A stretch of DNA of 64,000 bases from Isoetes taiwanensis (lineage: Eukaryota; Streptophyta; Lycopodiopsida; Isoetales; Isoetaceae): NCBI GenBank assembly GCA_021234155.1, contig JAJEKV010000071.1:2846483-2910482 (forward strand), written 5' to 3'. The position numbers and the translations under genes are program-made. Each line of letters starts with the position of its first letter. Positions within the stretch are counted from its first letter, which is position 1. This document shows, in pieces, positions 13,201-26,300 of the stretch. Below the pieces are notes generated by a model. It did not search any database and was not told where the DNA came from. It was given only the letters and a program-made list of their open reading frames with translations.

Positions 13201-16200
13201 AATACATTCACGCCAAGGACTCCTCAAATCCTTTTATCATATATTGAGCCATTTAAAAGGCTTATGAGAAATGTAGTAAATAAGTTAATATTTTAGATGA
13301 ACTAGAAAAATGTACTAAAGTCTTTTGATCTATTTATTTATAACCATGGCTAAAACTTCGTGATGTCCTCTATTCATCAATAACTATCACTACCTACATC
13401 ATTGTTGAGTTTTTCTTGGACCTATAGTACAGTAATCAACGACTTGGAACCGTCAAGTTTCTTTGTGTTCATCCCAAGTTATATTAGATCTTGTTTAGAT
13501 CTATAGATAATGTATGGTTATACCTTAGTTATACTATATTTATGTTGATAAAGTAAATCTTATATAGAGTTAATTAGAAATGCACCATTTACTGTCCTTA
13601 TGACTTATAGATGGGGCTTATTGAAGCACTTTAACCCATATTTTATTTTGAATTTCAGATAATAATTTCTTAGTTAATAACGAGTACTAAATGAAACATA
13701 TAAACATATAAAAACTTCGACTATAGCTTGTCTTAGTTAGTGGACTCATCATTAAGCAAAAATTACGCCAAAACTTGTAATAATAAGAGAGAAATAATTT
13801 TGAACTCCTCATGCAAAGATTTTTTAAAGTTGTAAAAATGTATTTTAGCTATATCAATTGATATCAAATGATACGCTACGGAAATACATGCAAATCGAGT
13901 ATGTTTTATCATAATATATCAATTAATTCTATATTTACCAAGGTTTAGACACTTTTATGCTAGAAAATTGAAGAATGCAAATTTCTAGAGTGTCAGAAAA
14001 CTGCCAAATTTCCAAAGCTCTGAACAATCATACCAATATAAAGGTGAATTGCTGGGTCATGAAATTTCATAGGTCGCTAAGAGTCAAGTGAAGACTCAAA
14101 TAGTGGTGGTATATTTAAAAATTAAAATTTCTGTGAGATATATCGCTATGGTGGTAGTGAGGACTATCGTCCATGTCCGTAAATGATCCCTGACAACTCT
14201 AGTGTTAACATGCCACGTAGTTGGCAAATTTAACCCGGCAGATTCCATGAAGATATTCCCCGCCCTCGTAGAAATATGCTTATTTTCCTCGCTTTTCAAT
14301 CTTCAATACTATGTTTCGCCATCGCTCCCCACTCTATGGTCCTTTGACTCTATAAACTTTTGCTTGATCTCTATCTTGCGTATAAGTCCTGCTTTTTGTT
14401 TTCGGCACTACGCTCGTGAGAATATGGACGCCGTTCTAAGAATACTAAAAGCCTTGTTTGCCGTGATGTGCTGGAAGGTTCAATGAGCCGCTGATCAACA
14501 GGATGGTGTGTATGTGCGATCACTTTTCCTTTGTTGATGAATTTATTGATTTATCCAGATCATTATAGTCCCGTGATTCTGTCTTGCCATCACATATGGG
14601 ACTACAACTCTTAATTTTGTCACCTCCATGTTGTAAAAGGGGCCAACCTTGTTTGATTGTGATGAGAAAGATTTGACTACACTTTGGTGAAATGAACAAA
14701 TTACAGAGGACCTGAGCTTAGACCCTCGATCTTGACCTACGTGACGTTTCTACATCAATGACTTTTTGAATTGGGGACCCGGATCTGATGACACAGATCC
14801 CATGGGAGGTGATTGAATCATATAAAGAACTTTGATCTTAACCCCTGGGGGATTTTTAGATTTTATAAAATCTCAAGAATCGCTATATATCCGCATATTT
14901 TTTTTTGGCATAAAGACATCTTTATGGTATTTAGAATCTAGAATGATCGAGCAACCAAAGAAATATGCAAAGGATATATAGGCTTTAAAAAATCATGTAT
15001 GTAATATTTACCTTGGCCTATATTCATCTATAGTATTGTAAATGTAGCACATATTTTCACCAAGATGAAAAGTGCAGAGCAGCAAGATAAAAGTGAGCAA
15101 AGCAGTAAAGTGTGCCCATCTTCATCCCGCTTACTCTTCTAGAAAGTTTAAACTAGTTTCATGTTTTGAATGTGTGTTGAAATTGGTTAGGAGATGCCTA
15201 CCTAATTATTGATTGAAGAATGCTAACAAGTATTTCTTTGCAAATACAAAGCCGATGCAAAAGCCCGCATTAGTCTCTGTGGTTATCCAAATGGAATGAC
15301 TTCTTCACTTTTCTAAGTTCAAGTAGTCTAAAATAAGAGTAATAAGTACTTATTAAGAAGCTTTATTTACTCATTTACCATGAAGTTCTCCTTAAGATAT
15401 ATGAAAATGAAGTTCTAAATTTTGTATCGCCGAAATCATTCATGCCTTTTCAACTCCTCTATAATAGTCAAAACAAACGCTTGTCCATAATAACCATGAG
15501 TTCACAAATGTTCCCGTGAATCCAAGCAAAACCATACAAATTGTTGATTTCTTAAATGTGCCAAAAACATTAGATCTTGAACTAAATTTGTAAAGAGAAC
15601 TGCAAGAAAATACATGCGGTTATTTAGTTAAATATTTATCAAAGTCTTGACAGTTGTTCATTTAAAGAAACAAAATTAATGTTTCTAAAGGAACCTTTGA
15701 TAAAACAAAATTAAAATTCTCCATCTTATCTAGTGTGGCGCATCTTCTTTTATTTTGGGATGCGTTGAATAAGCCAGAACGCCGATGCGCTGCTTCCTTC
15801 CTCCTCATGGACGCTTCTACAAACGATATCTGCCAAATTTCTAAATTCTCGCAGAGAGGAGTTTTGTAGAGAGTTTTGTATTTTCGTGACAGAGGATTGT
15901 GGCATGGCTAAAGTATGCGCGGGTATGATTTGACGATTAGCTTAAGCCAGCAGGATGAGAAGCTTCCAGCCATTAGCAATGCAAGCATTTGGCGCGTGTT
16001 GATCTGGCGAGCTTGGTGAAACGCAGGATCAAGAGCGACGGATGGTAGCATTGATTGCGAAGTTTTTGAACCGCCGAGGTCTTTGAATGTCGATCTTCAC
16101 GTAATTTGGATATGAGTAATCTTCCTTTCTCCGTCTTCTATTTCGCATTCAAGTTTTTGCCTAGCTTGGCCTCGTTCATTTGTCTTGATGTGTATTAGAA

Positions 16201-19040
16201 AATATAAATCAGTATATTAGAATGAACAAACCCCAAACTAAAACGTCTAAGTTCTTTTTTACGTATCGGTTCCCGTAGAATCAACACCAATGCTTCGATC
16301 AATGAAGTGTGGTTTCACCCATTAGACAAAGGCAAATCACGGTCTTGTATCATATTAGTACTTAATGGCTCCATTTCAAAACATTACAAAGCTCTTCTCC
16401 TATTGTTATAGGAAGTACATGATCAATCCAACAAATCGCCAAAGATTCTCACTGGCAAATGGAAGCAGTAATATCCTTGAAGGTCATTACAGCTCTGCTG
16501 AGTGGAGTCGAAACCTTTTTCTTTAATTAGTTTCACGAAGAATAGTCACCTTAGACACGGGGTTTTGTTGTTTGATTATCTTCTTTTTTTGGCCGATTAC
16601 ACCACGAGGTTTTCGGCCTCCATTTGGAATTTCTGTCAGAGCATGCTGCCCGATTGTCAAGCAATGGGGTAGGATCTCTTCTATCACGCTAAATAAATTT
16701 ATTTGATTACATAGGTAAGGTAAATTTACGTCAAACGTGGTGATGTACGTAGGATTAGGCAAATGTATATGAAAGCATACTTCTAAGAACAGGCTGAAAA
16801 CGCATTGGAAAAACCCATATTTTTCTTGGACGGACTCTTTTAAAAATCGTTTGATAAACAAGAGTATTTGTTTACTATTTTAAAATCCCTACTTACGCTG
16901 GCTGGCAGGGAAGAATGATCTAAGTTGTAGCGATCTGGCCTCTGTTGAAGAATAGGGTAAGAGGTTAGGTAGGATTTTATGTCAGATATGAGTTTTCTAT
17001 GGACCATTTTAATAAACATGATCTTGAAGGTTTGGGGAAGAAATTAGCATCAATGTTGCTCTTTTTCAATCTGGTAGCAGAAAGGAAGCCATCGCGATTA
17101 GCAAGGGGCTGATTGAAAGTTAAATTCAACTATGCGGATAGGTTTGATGTTGGTGAAAGGTAAGGTTTGGTATAAAGGAAGTGCCCTGTGAAACATCCGG
17201 CAAAGAGACAATGTAGAAGCTAACGCACATTCGAGGGCAAAAAGAGGAAATGGGCAATTGATGAAAAAGTGGAACTTAATTCTTGGCAGATTGGCGGAGG
17301 AACATCTAGAGTTAGGCCGCAAGGGACAAATAAAGGGCAGCGGGACCATGAAGGAGAGGAGAAGATTAAAGTCAGCCATACCGGCAACCATGAGTGATGA
17401 TTGGAATACCATAGCAAAGATATGGGCTTCACAAGCTGTTATTAGAAGAAAGCGGTGTTAGTGGCAACCCATATCTATCCTCCCAATATTTTCACTTGGT
17501 AGGCTATTTATATTAAGCGATTATCAATAGAAATTAAAGCTTGCACCTATCATCTTTATTAAATGAAATATGGTGAATCTTTGGCTTTGGATTCTTTGCC
17601 AACTTTTAGAAAAGGACTAGATTAGCGAGAGATAAGACTACGTTTGTTGAAGGAAACTTAGGGTGCACAACACGAAATGGAACTTCAATGGCTTGCGACA
17701 TATCCGGTTCTTGAGATGCATTTAACACAATCTACTCTGTGTATATTTTGGATAGGCTGTTATGTCTATTTTGATAAAATTTACTTAGCATCCATATTAG
17801 AAGATCGAGGAGTTACGCACCAATGTAACTAGTAAGACATGGATGAACGCTTTGAGTTTTGAGACATGGATGAACATGGAAAAGAATATCTCAAAGTTTG
17901 TCATTCAAATCATTAGTAGTGAATATTTGCATGGAATGTCAATAAAGTTATTATTATTTGCAGAACATTGAGCTAAGCACTAGGAATAACATCTTTGTTG
18001 ACAACAGTCGTTCGGCTCTTGGTTAAATCTTGATGTAAAAGGCTCGTGAGACTTGAAGTGGTAAGAACTCTACAATTTTGATGATTACTCGAGATTCCCA
18101 CCGGCCCGGATGAGTGCCATGTTTAGTTTTAGAGTTTTACTAGCTGCTCATTCTTGATGCGGAACCACGGTAGGCCAAGATTTGAGATGCATCTTCATGA
18201 TGATATTGAAATAATTTCCATGTGAATAGTCTTTGTCATTGTGGCAATTCACAAGGCTAACCACGAAAACTACGCGATATCAACGAGATAAATCTTAGCG
18301 ACTCTTGAAGGCAATACATCACGGGACTATTTGTTCACGGGCCATGAGTGATTGGCAAGTCTGGCTCCATCGAGATCATTTTACTTCTACTTAATACACT
18401 CGGCGCTTTTGAGAATTTTGTTACACAAGTCTGATTGAGCCTTTGTTTAGTGATTATGGGCTAGGACTTAGGAAAGAAAGAAAGAAAGGAGCGAACAAAC
18501 AAACAAAGAAAAGAAGAAATTAAGAAATTATTAGCGATCTATGCATCTCTAGGGCATCGGCTAGGTAAAATCTGTAAGTAAGAAACAAAGCTTATCATAG
18601 CATCACCGTTCCCGTCCCTTTTGATGTGGTGTCTTATGTTGTGCATCTAGAGTCGGTATATAGTTTGATCACTTTTTATGCTCTTGTTAAGTTTTATCCA
18701 GCGTGTGCCAAGGGCTTTCAAAATTTTGAATGCAAAGGAGGCTGATGGCCCCTAGATATTTTATATCAACTTTGCAAACTTTAATCTGAGAAAATGCAAG
18801 TCCATTTGGCAAAAGCGCCTCAAAAGTGTCTGATTGGTCGAGATTCTCGATTTGCCATTACAGGCGCTCTGAAATAAGTCTAAAATATTCTTGATCCCCT
18901 TTTCATCAAGCCTCCTCTTTTCAAGGGTTTGTTAATTTTGTTTTACGATAAGTATTATTTTTGTTAAGCATTATAATGTCCTCCCCGCGGTGGAAGATTT
19001 TCTTTGATGAATCCTCGGTTAGATTATCCGCTGTGAGAGG
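10290..19040. other. Long stretch without recognised genes
   Basis: Very AT-rich between about 10300 and 15700, somewhat higher GC at 15700-18700. Open frames are short and show no family signature. A small GAAA/AAAC simple repeat lies at about 18472-18525. I see no tandem array, RNA gene or terminal repeat. Confidence 0.5.
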
Positions 19041-19382
19041 TTGCAAAAAATGATTTGTTTAAAGACTCATAGACAAAACGTTTCTCAATTATTAAAGGCT
19101 TATAAGACGGATTTTATCGGCCGTATTATAAGCGCAATGAGGTCATCGCGAGGCCATCATGGCTTGGGCCTATTGTCACCTCATTATCTTAGGAGATCAA
19201 GCTATACAGATATAGGTACCAAAGTAAAGCAAGCTTTCTCTCATATGTATAGGGTTAGTGGAGATATTTGGGATAGATGGAGTGATGTCGACAATCTCGT
19301 TTTGATGTTGCAAGGTATGATAACTTGGAACACTTTTGGCAAGCCCTTTTCTATTTCTAACTTAAATGTCTGTCATTTGTAG
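19041..19382 (+). CDS. Hypothetical ORF, unrecognised
   Basis: An open frame of 113 codons with a fairly protein-like composition in its second half (SYTDIGTKVKQAFSHMYRVS, then WDRWSDVDNLVLMLQGM). Possible coding continues in pieces downstream to about 19900 (for example LAVDNLLAHILLNWGHEHYF near 19670), separated by stops. It may be a decayed transposon or gene remnant. No known motif was recognised and no promoter or splice sites were assigned. Confidence 0.25.
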   Translation: MQKMICLKTHRQNVSQLLKAYKTDFIGRIISAMRSSRGHHGLGLLSPHYLRRSSYTDIGTKVKQAFSHMYRVSGDIWDRWSDVDNLVLMLQGMITWNTFGKPFSISNLNVCHL

Positions 19383-21545
19383 CGCACTTTTGCATCTATT
19401 TGATGGGTAGGTGCTCGAGTTGCAAGGAGGGAGGTCGTGGCGGATCTTGACATCAACGCCATTTGGGTGGCTCGGTATGGTACTAAGTTGTGTTAATTAT
19501 AAAGCTATGTACTATGATACATTGCATTTTACAAGAATCCACTCGATCGTTATGGTTATATGCATCTGTAATTTCAAATTTAAGCGAAAATCCGTGAAGG
19601 TTATCGTCACTAATTTGATTTATCTAAGGTAATTGTTAAAGATCTTCATAGCGTGATTGGTACGACACTAGCTGTCGATAACCTCTTGGCCCATATTCTT
19701 TTAAATTGGGGCCATGAGCATTACTTTAATGAAATTTGTGGTTCATGTAAACAAGATAATTACGGGCTTCATGCCATCTATATTTAGAGGATACTTATTA
19801 TACATACTTATGAATATGGATCCTTTTCTTTCTTAACCAAGATGACATTTTGTACATTGAATGGATCTTGCCAAATATTGTTTTTGTCTTCCAACCCGAT
19901 TATGATGTTTTGGTGTCGCGATTTGCTTTAGGTTCTTTCCAAAGGTCCACATCGGTACATAATCCAACTTACCCTCGGCGAGCAAAAGGCTTCCGGGTAT
20001 TAAGCGTTTTTCTTTAACCTTATTGGCGCATTCTCTATAATAAAAGGTTCACCATATGCAAGCAAAGTGAAGTTTGCCATGATCTTGGGAAGCCAATTGA
20101 TGTTCTCTGTGTTTGTTGCTTCATATATTTTTGAGTATGGCCATTCCATATGAAAAGAAGAAGGAGTTTACTTTCGAGGAGGAATCCTAAAACCTTCAAA
20201 GATTTGTTAGTAGTCATTGTCTTTGTATATAAATGTTGGGAGGTTTTTTTTCTTCTCCTCTGATGGATTGCTTTTAAAGCCCTATAGTAATTTTATGCTT
20301 TCTTATGGGGCATTCAAGCATTTAACCTTTCCTATTCACATATTTAGTACTTTGTTGGCTCTTCCACCAACATAGAATTTGCATACAATATCTTGGATTT
20401 TGTTCTATCCATGGTTTATTTCTCATAATTACCATTTGCCACTTTCCTCACCCTACCTTAACCAATATTTAATGGTTTATCAAACTATGACACAACTACT
20501 AACACATGAGAATGGACAAAAGATGGATGTTATAACTTTTGCATCAAAGAGCTTTTAAACTTGGAGGTGTCCAAAGGGTTGAATTGGCGAGGTTCTACCT
20601 TATCGGGGAAGGATTTTTTAAAGGATTCTGAAAAGAAATGAAATGCTTGAATCACATTAACTCACCGTGCATCAATATGCGTACTCTTTCAATATTGAGT
20701 CATGCGAGCACCCTTTTACTACAAGCTTGACCGTTGAAAGTCGCGAGGAAACGAAATTACAATTCAAAGTCCTTTGCATCTTGTCCCTTCCACGCCGATG
20801 GCTTACACTTTGATGACTAATGCGTATCGCCCATTCCCAGGATACTAGTTTAGATTACGCGAATTTGACGCTAGAAGTGTCAACCGCAGGAAGAATCCTT
20901 GCACTCCTAAAAAATAACATTTCATATCACACTCCATGGCACCACACCTTCAATTGCAAGCGTGGTCCCCTATTTATTAGCGGACATCGGACAAGCACAA
21001 ATCATACAAAAACTTAGAACATCGACGTCTTAGAATTAAAATTCAATCAAATAAATGTTTATCATCCATAAAGAGACCAATTGGCCTATGGGAACCAATC
21101 AAATGAGTACAACAAACGATTCTTGTCGGGATTAAAAACCCTGCTTTGAAGGGTTTTGATGGAAAAATCATAGTAATAGGCATGGTAGAAAGCGTACAAT
21201 GATACATCATTAACATTACCAATTTCAATGCATTGTCTAAGGACATAAAATTTGAGTGCATTCATCAACATGCAAGAAAATAAAACAAAATTAAAAAAAC
21301 ATTATAAACCTTCCCACAATACCACCATAGGGGCTACAATCTCACATCCTTTCAAAACTAGGAAATCTGCGGGTACCTCAAAATCACCGGGGGCATCATC
21401 TAAAGTATTCAATTTATATCACTTTGACTTAATTTGGCTTTGAAATGGTACAAAATATGTAGACATTTCAATTATCTTTTGGGTATCCAGGTTCAATTCA
21501 ATCTATATTATCTTACCTAATTTTCCTTGGCCTTTATTTTCTACT
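19383..21545. other. No gene recognised
   Basis: Scattered frame fragments that may continue the 19041 remnant, then AT-rich sequence. No repeats or RNA genes were seen. Confidence 0.45.
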
Positions 21546-22045
21546 TAATAAGTGCCTTTTGCTAGTTTTTTTTTGTCCTATACACGTTTTCCTCTTTTTC
21601 CCACCCTTTCCCTCTTCCTCTTTTCTTCTTTCTTTTTTTTTCTTTTTCTTTCTTCTTTCTTCTTTCTTCTTTCTTCTTTCTTCTTTCTTCTTTCTTCTTT
21701 CTTCTTTCTTCCTTTCTTCTTTCTTCTTTCTTCTTTCTTCTTTTCTTCTTTCTTCTTTCTTCTGTATTTCTTTCTGTTTTCTCTTTCTTTTTCTTTTTTT
21801 TTTTCTTTTCTTTTTTCTTTTTCTTTTTCTTTTTCTTTTTCTTTTTTCTTTTCTTTTTTCTTTTTTCTTTTCTTTTTCTTTTTCTTTTTCTTTTTCTTTT
21901 TTCTTTTTTCTTTTTCTTTTTCTTTTTTTCTTTTTCTTTTTTTCTTTTTCTTTTTTCTTTTTCTTTTTCTTTTTCTTTTTCTTTTTCTTTTTCTTTTTTT
22001 TCTTTTTCTTTTCTTTTCTTTCTTTTCTTTTTCTTCTTTCTTCTT
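21546..22045 (+). repeat. Long TTTTC/TTTCTTC polypyrimidine microsatellite (E1 copy A tail)
   Basis: About 500 nt of nearly pure T and C, with TTTCTTC units first (about 21650-21770) and TTTTTC units later. It abuts the same sequence that follows the heptamer tract at 50020-50166. On the minus strand it is a purine (A-rich) 3' tail of the E1 unit. The Lys/Glu-rich and Phe-rich open frames here are compositional. Confidence 0.85.
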
Positions 22046-23395
22046 GACCACATCTTCACAAGACTACTATGAGATATTAGTAAAAGCGTTTTACTAAGCC
22101 GTATTCGTTCAAGGCAAAGATTACCCAACACATATCCATCACGAAGCGTTACCCGAGGCCACAACTAGAGAGCATATTACCTAAAATCATTATAAAAGTA
22201 TGATAGTAAAAGCGTGAAGTAGCGAGCATTATATTAGAAGATTAAGTACATTAAATGTAGGTGCTTAACCATGTATGATCAAAGTAGGAAAGTAAAATGT
22301 AGATATAAAATATTATTGTAGATTGTTATTCCCATGTATGATCAAAATAGCGACATGAAATATTCTTGTAAAATATTCCCATCTATGTCGAGTAAAAAGT
22401 AGAGTTACAAGAACTGCGTAACTTGTTAGTTATACCAGGTTGTGACAAAGTTTGGAGAAGCGATACCTGCTGACCGATCAATACACAATTAAGCGTGAAA
22501 GCGGTAAATGTACGATAGTCTCGGTTTATCAGCGATCACCAATTGTATCCTTTTTACTTGAGTTAACATCAGCGAGAAAGAAGCTGGAATGATATTTTTA
22601 ACATATTAAGTCTTCTAATTAAAGACGGCATTTGAACACGTAAAAGCATAGTGGTGTAATCATAGTCATACATCCCGGTTATAGCATAAAGTGTAGAACA
22701 TAATCCGTTTACTAGCATAATTACATATCCATTTAATAGCCTTGACCATATTACATTTGTCAATTTATATTCATAATATGCGCTTCAACTATAGAGCATG
22801 CCAATCATCAATCAAAATCTTGCTAAGTATGGAGGCATAAAGGCTCACAAGGCATATTATTTTTACCTTTGAGCTTCAGGAGTCATTTTGAAAGCATATA
22901 TTATCCACATATAAGTACAAGTGCATTCATTTAGATATCAAAGCATTATTTAGCAGTTTAGCCCGTCTTTAAGAACATTATTTCCAACTAAGTTCAAGCA
23001 TCTCATTTATATTGACATTTTCTGAAGTAAATATAATTGTCAGCACGATTTGTTCACCATCATGTATGCCGATGTCTAGCGATCTTATTGGTTGCATATC
23101 CATATGTAAATGTTTCTTCGTATTTTATGTTGTTATGATCAACAACAATAAAGACCCGAGGAAGTCCACAATCACCTTATAAGCTGGTAAGAACAAACAT
23201 AACATGGCAAATTAAAGCTTCACCAGCAATATAAGCCTCTAAATTTTATGCTATCCGGTATGCCATATTCTTCATAAGCGGTTCTTATATAGACAAAGCA
23301 GAAATTGTAGTTGCCTTTTGAACTAAGATTGTAAAGCATCAAATCCGATTTTTGGTCATATTATTCTGACTCCTTAATCAGGATCATATCCTACT
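22046..23395 (-). mobile_element. E1 retroposon-like repeat, copy A, tail-proximal part
   Basis: Collinear and highly similar to 50167-51570 (for example ATTCGTTCAAGGCAAAGATT and ATTATCCACATATAAGTACA in both). The unit has an A-rich purine tail when read on the minus strand, as expected of a retroposon. No coding capacity was seen. Similarity stops at about 23395 and resumes at about 31871, so an 8.4-kb insertion splits this copy. Many differences from copy B sit where copy B has CAG or CTG. Confidence 0.7.
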
Positions 23396-26300
23396 AAGCG
23401 TGTGCGGCGTCTTGCGGCATTGATAAATGGCATGTGGTATGGGCATGGGTACATAGGGTGGGTAATAGGTGTGTAGATAGAATTGGTAGAATATAATAAG
23501 AACATATAGAGGCGGAGCTGGAAATTCACCAAGGGTGGAATGGGATAGGATCATTAGGTGGAATGGAATGGATACGATATGTTGTAGTGCATATGGTCAT
23601 ATCATGGTATATTTGCATCCTAAAACATCAGGGGACAACCTGAATCTAAGCAGGATGAACATCACATCAAAACATCAAAATATTCCTCTAATAGCAAGAA
23701 TTATGATTCACCTGCATTGTGTTTCAATTGAAAACACATTGTTGTTGTATATGAGGCAATGAAAAAACACATTATTTGCTTATAGGTCAATCGCGAAGAC
23801 CCATTTTCTATTCTAAATTCGCGCCAAAATAAATGGTCTCATAAGCATAAATTTGGGCTTAAAGTAATGCCCAATTTAAGGAATAAGGAATCATGTTGAT
23901 TTTACTGATTGTTTTAATTGATCAACTAATGAATCCATTGAATAATTGTGAACACAGTAGTTCAACTTCTTGAGCAACTTACATTTGTTTGAGGGAATTA
24001 TTCGATATAAAGTATGTGATGATTGGGGGTCCATGTGGCTAAATCACATAAATAAGAAGTTGGAGATAAGGGTCACAAACACATTCAAGAATATCTCTAT
24101 CTTTTTAAGTCTTATATTAGGCCCCAAAATGTACTATGACTCCTTGATGATTCAAACAGGTGATTGTAAAATTAAATGATGAATCCAAGCTCTAGAAACA
24201 TCAATGCTATTTTTCGATGCAACGAATGGGTTAACTAAAGTTGTGGTAGATGATTCTCTATACACACCTAGTTCTCTATGTTTAGTTGGATGATTTGCTC
24301 CCACATAAACTTAACCTCGTGAGTTGACATATCCACACAAACATGGCAACATTGCACATCATTGCCTAAAGATTACTTAAATAGGGCTTGAGATGACTTC
24401 TTCATTTACACTTACTTCAAAGATAAAATCTTGAACGATTGTATATTCAAAGCATGCAACCTTTTTAGTGAAGAATAGGTAGTCCTTTCCTCAAATCCTC
24501 TCCCATTTAGGTTGGTTAAGGAGGAAGAACAAATATGGCATATCCATTTCTACAATCAAAAGTCAAATATGTGTCATTTAGAGGAGGGACAAATGTGATA
24601 TAGTATTGTTGACTAAAAGGCATAGCGAAAATTGGGTTTATTGTCTTACCTCAATATATGAAAATGATAGAAAAGCAATAGGATCCCAATGTTGCTTAAA
24701 ACTTCACCATTCTTTAGATGGACCGTAAGTTGAATCCCATAAGAATGTGTTGCTTAAAACTTTACCATCCTTATTTAAGTGGACCATCAAGTTGAAGATC
24801 TATATTGTGCTTGGGCATTATATTTTTATATATTTTGTTTGAAGTCACGAGGACAAAAAGTTGAACTATTGATGGCTTGCAAAGAGATTCAGGCATTTCA
24901 AAATACTTATTTTGATTAAGCTCTAAATTGCCTAGGACTGTCCCATTATCTACTCTTGGTAGTAAGATTGTGCCTATATGTCCTCATATCTAAGGTTTAA
25001 AGAAAACGCACTTTCTTGTTGCATATATTCATAAGTACTTCGCAAAATAACTCATATGGTAATTGCTTCAGGAAACTTGGTAGCAATTTTACACATGAAG
25101 GACAAATACCAATTGAGGAAATCAACGATAATATTATGCTCAAAACATGATATATACTATCATTCTTATTTCTAGAGTTTGTAGTTCCTTGACATTGCAA
25201 AATGCAAAGCAAACAACTAAAACTCATCCGTCCAGCAATCTGTTTTGGTTCCAAAGTTGTCTACAACTTATTTGACAGCTTAAAAGTAGATGCAGAATGC
25301 AAAACATATAACTAAAACACATCCCTCAGCAATCTCGTCTGGCTCCAAAGTCTAAAAAACCATTGGTATAACAAAAGATATTCATCGTGCCTCTTCTCGC
25401 CAAAGGAAGGATGTCAAATGTACATTGATCTACTTGCCTTGTATACAAAGCTCTGGAAGTACATAGAAGGTGTATATCACTTGTATTGCATTGAGAACAC
25501 AAACAGATTGAACAAAAACGTACTCTCTCATACTTTTTACATTTATGCATTGTATGGTTTATGAACATAATTCAAAAGCTCACTTTGTAAGGCTTACCTG
25601 ATTCTCCAAATGCAAGGCAAATGAACAAATTATTGCAAACACCAAAAATTGGGCAAGGACAAAGTGAGAGCATGTATGCAAGAGTCTACAGAAAAACAAA
25701 AATTTGGCAAAATTAGAGCATGCATGCAAGAGTCTACAAAATAGTGCATGTAAAAGGACATATTAATGCCCAATTTTTGTGCAATTTCAATACATATTCA
25801 ATGCCGCCCAATACCCACATAGAATGCAAGATTTTATATGCAATGCAATGAGGAGCGCGAAATTATAGTTCACAGAATAGTTGGCATGTATAGACAGAAG
25901 AGAGTACAGACAATAGAACTTCATAAAAAGTAGTACGAACATAGCTCAAAGAAAAAAAAATGGATATTTAATATTCATCAGGATGTATCCCTCCTAGTTA
26001 TAACACTATCTCATTCCTGCAGTCCATCATTTATATATCTAAATTATTTATCTATCCAGACAAAAGGATAAGAATTATTTCAAAACCATAGATGTGGCTT
26101 CAATGATGCCCGTCCTACCCCTCACCTTTGGCAAAGAAGCAAAAAAGTGGAACCAAAGAATTCTTCCTATTGTAGAATAATTTTATCCAAGGCAAAAATT
26201 TGAAGGCTCAAACTGACTACAAACCTACAAAAGGAAAAGGCTTCTTACCTATTGTATACCACGATGGTGGACGTTGTGCGAATAAGCTCCAAAAGAATCA

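Noticed and set aside
21552-22164. Open frames up to 200 codons, Lys/Glu-rich on minus and Phe/Leu-rich on plus
   Set aside because: They lie within a polypyrimidine microsatellite and are open only because the tract lacks stop codons; the same applies at 6377-6692 and 49948-50287.
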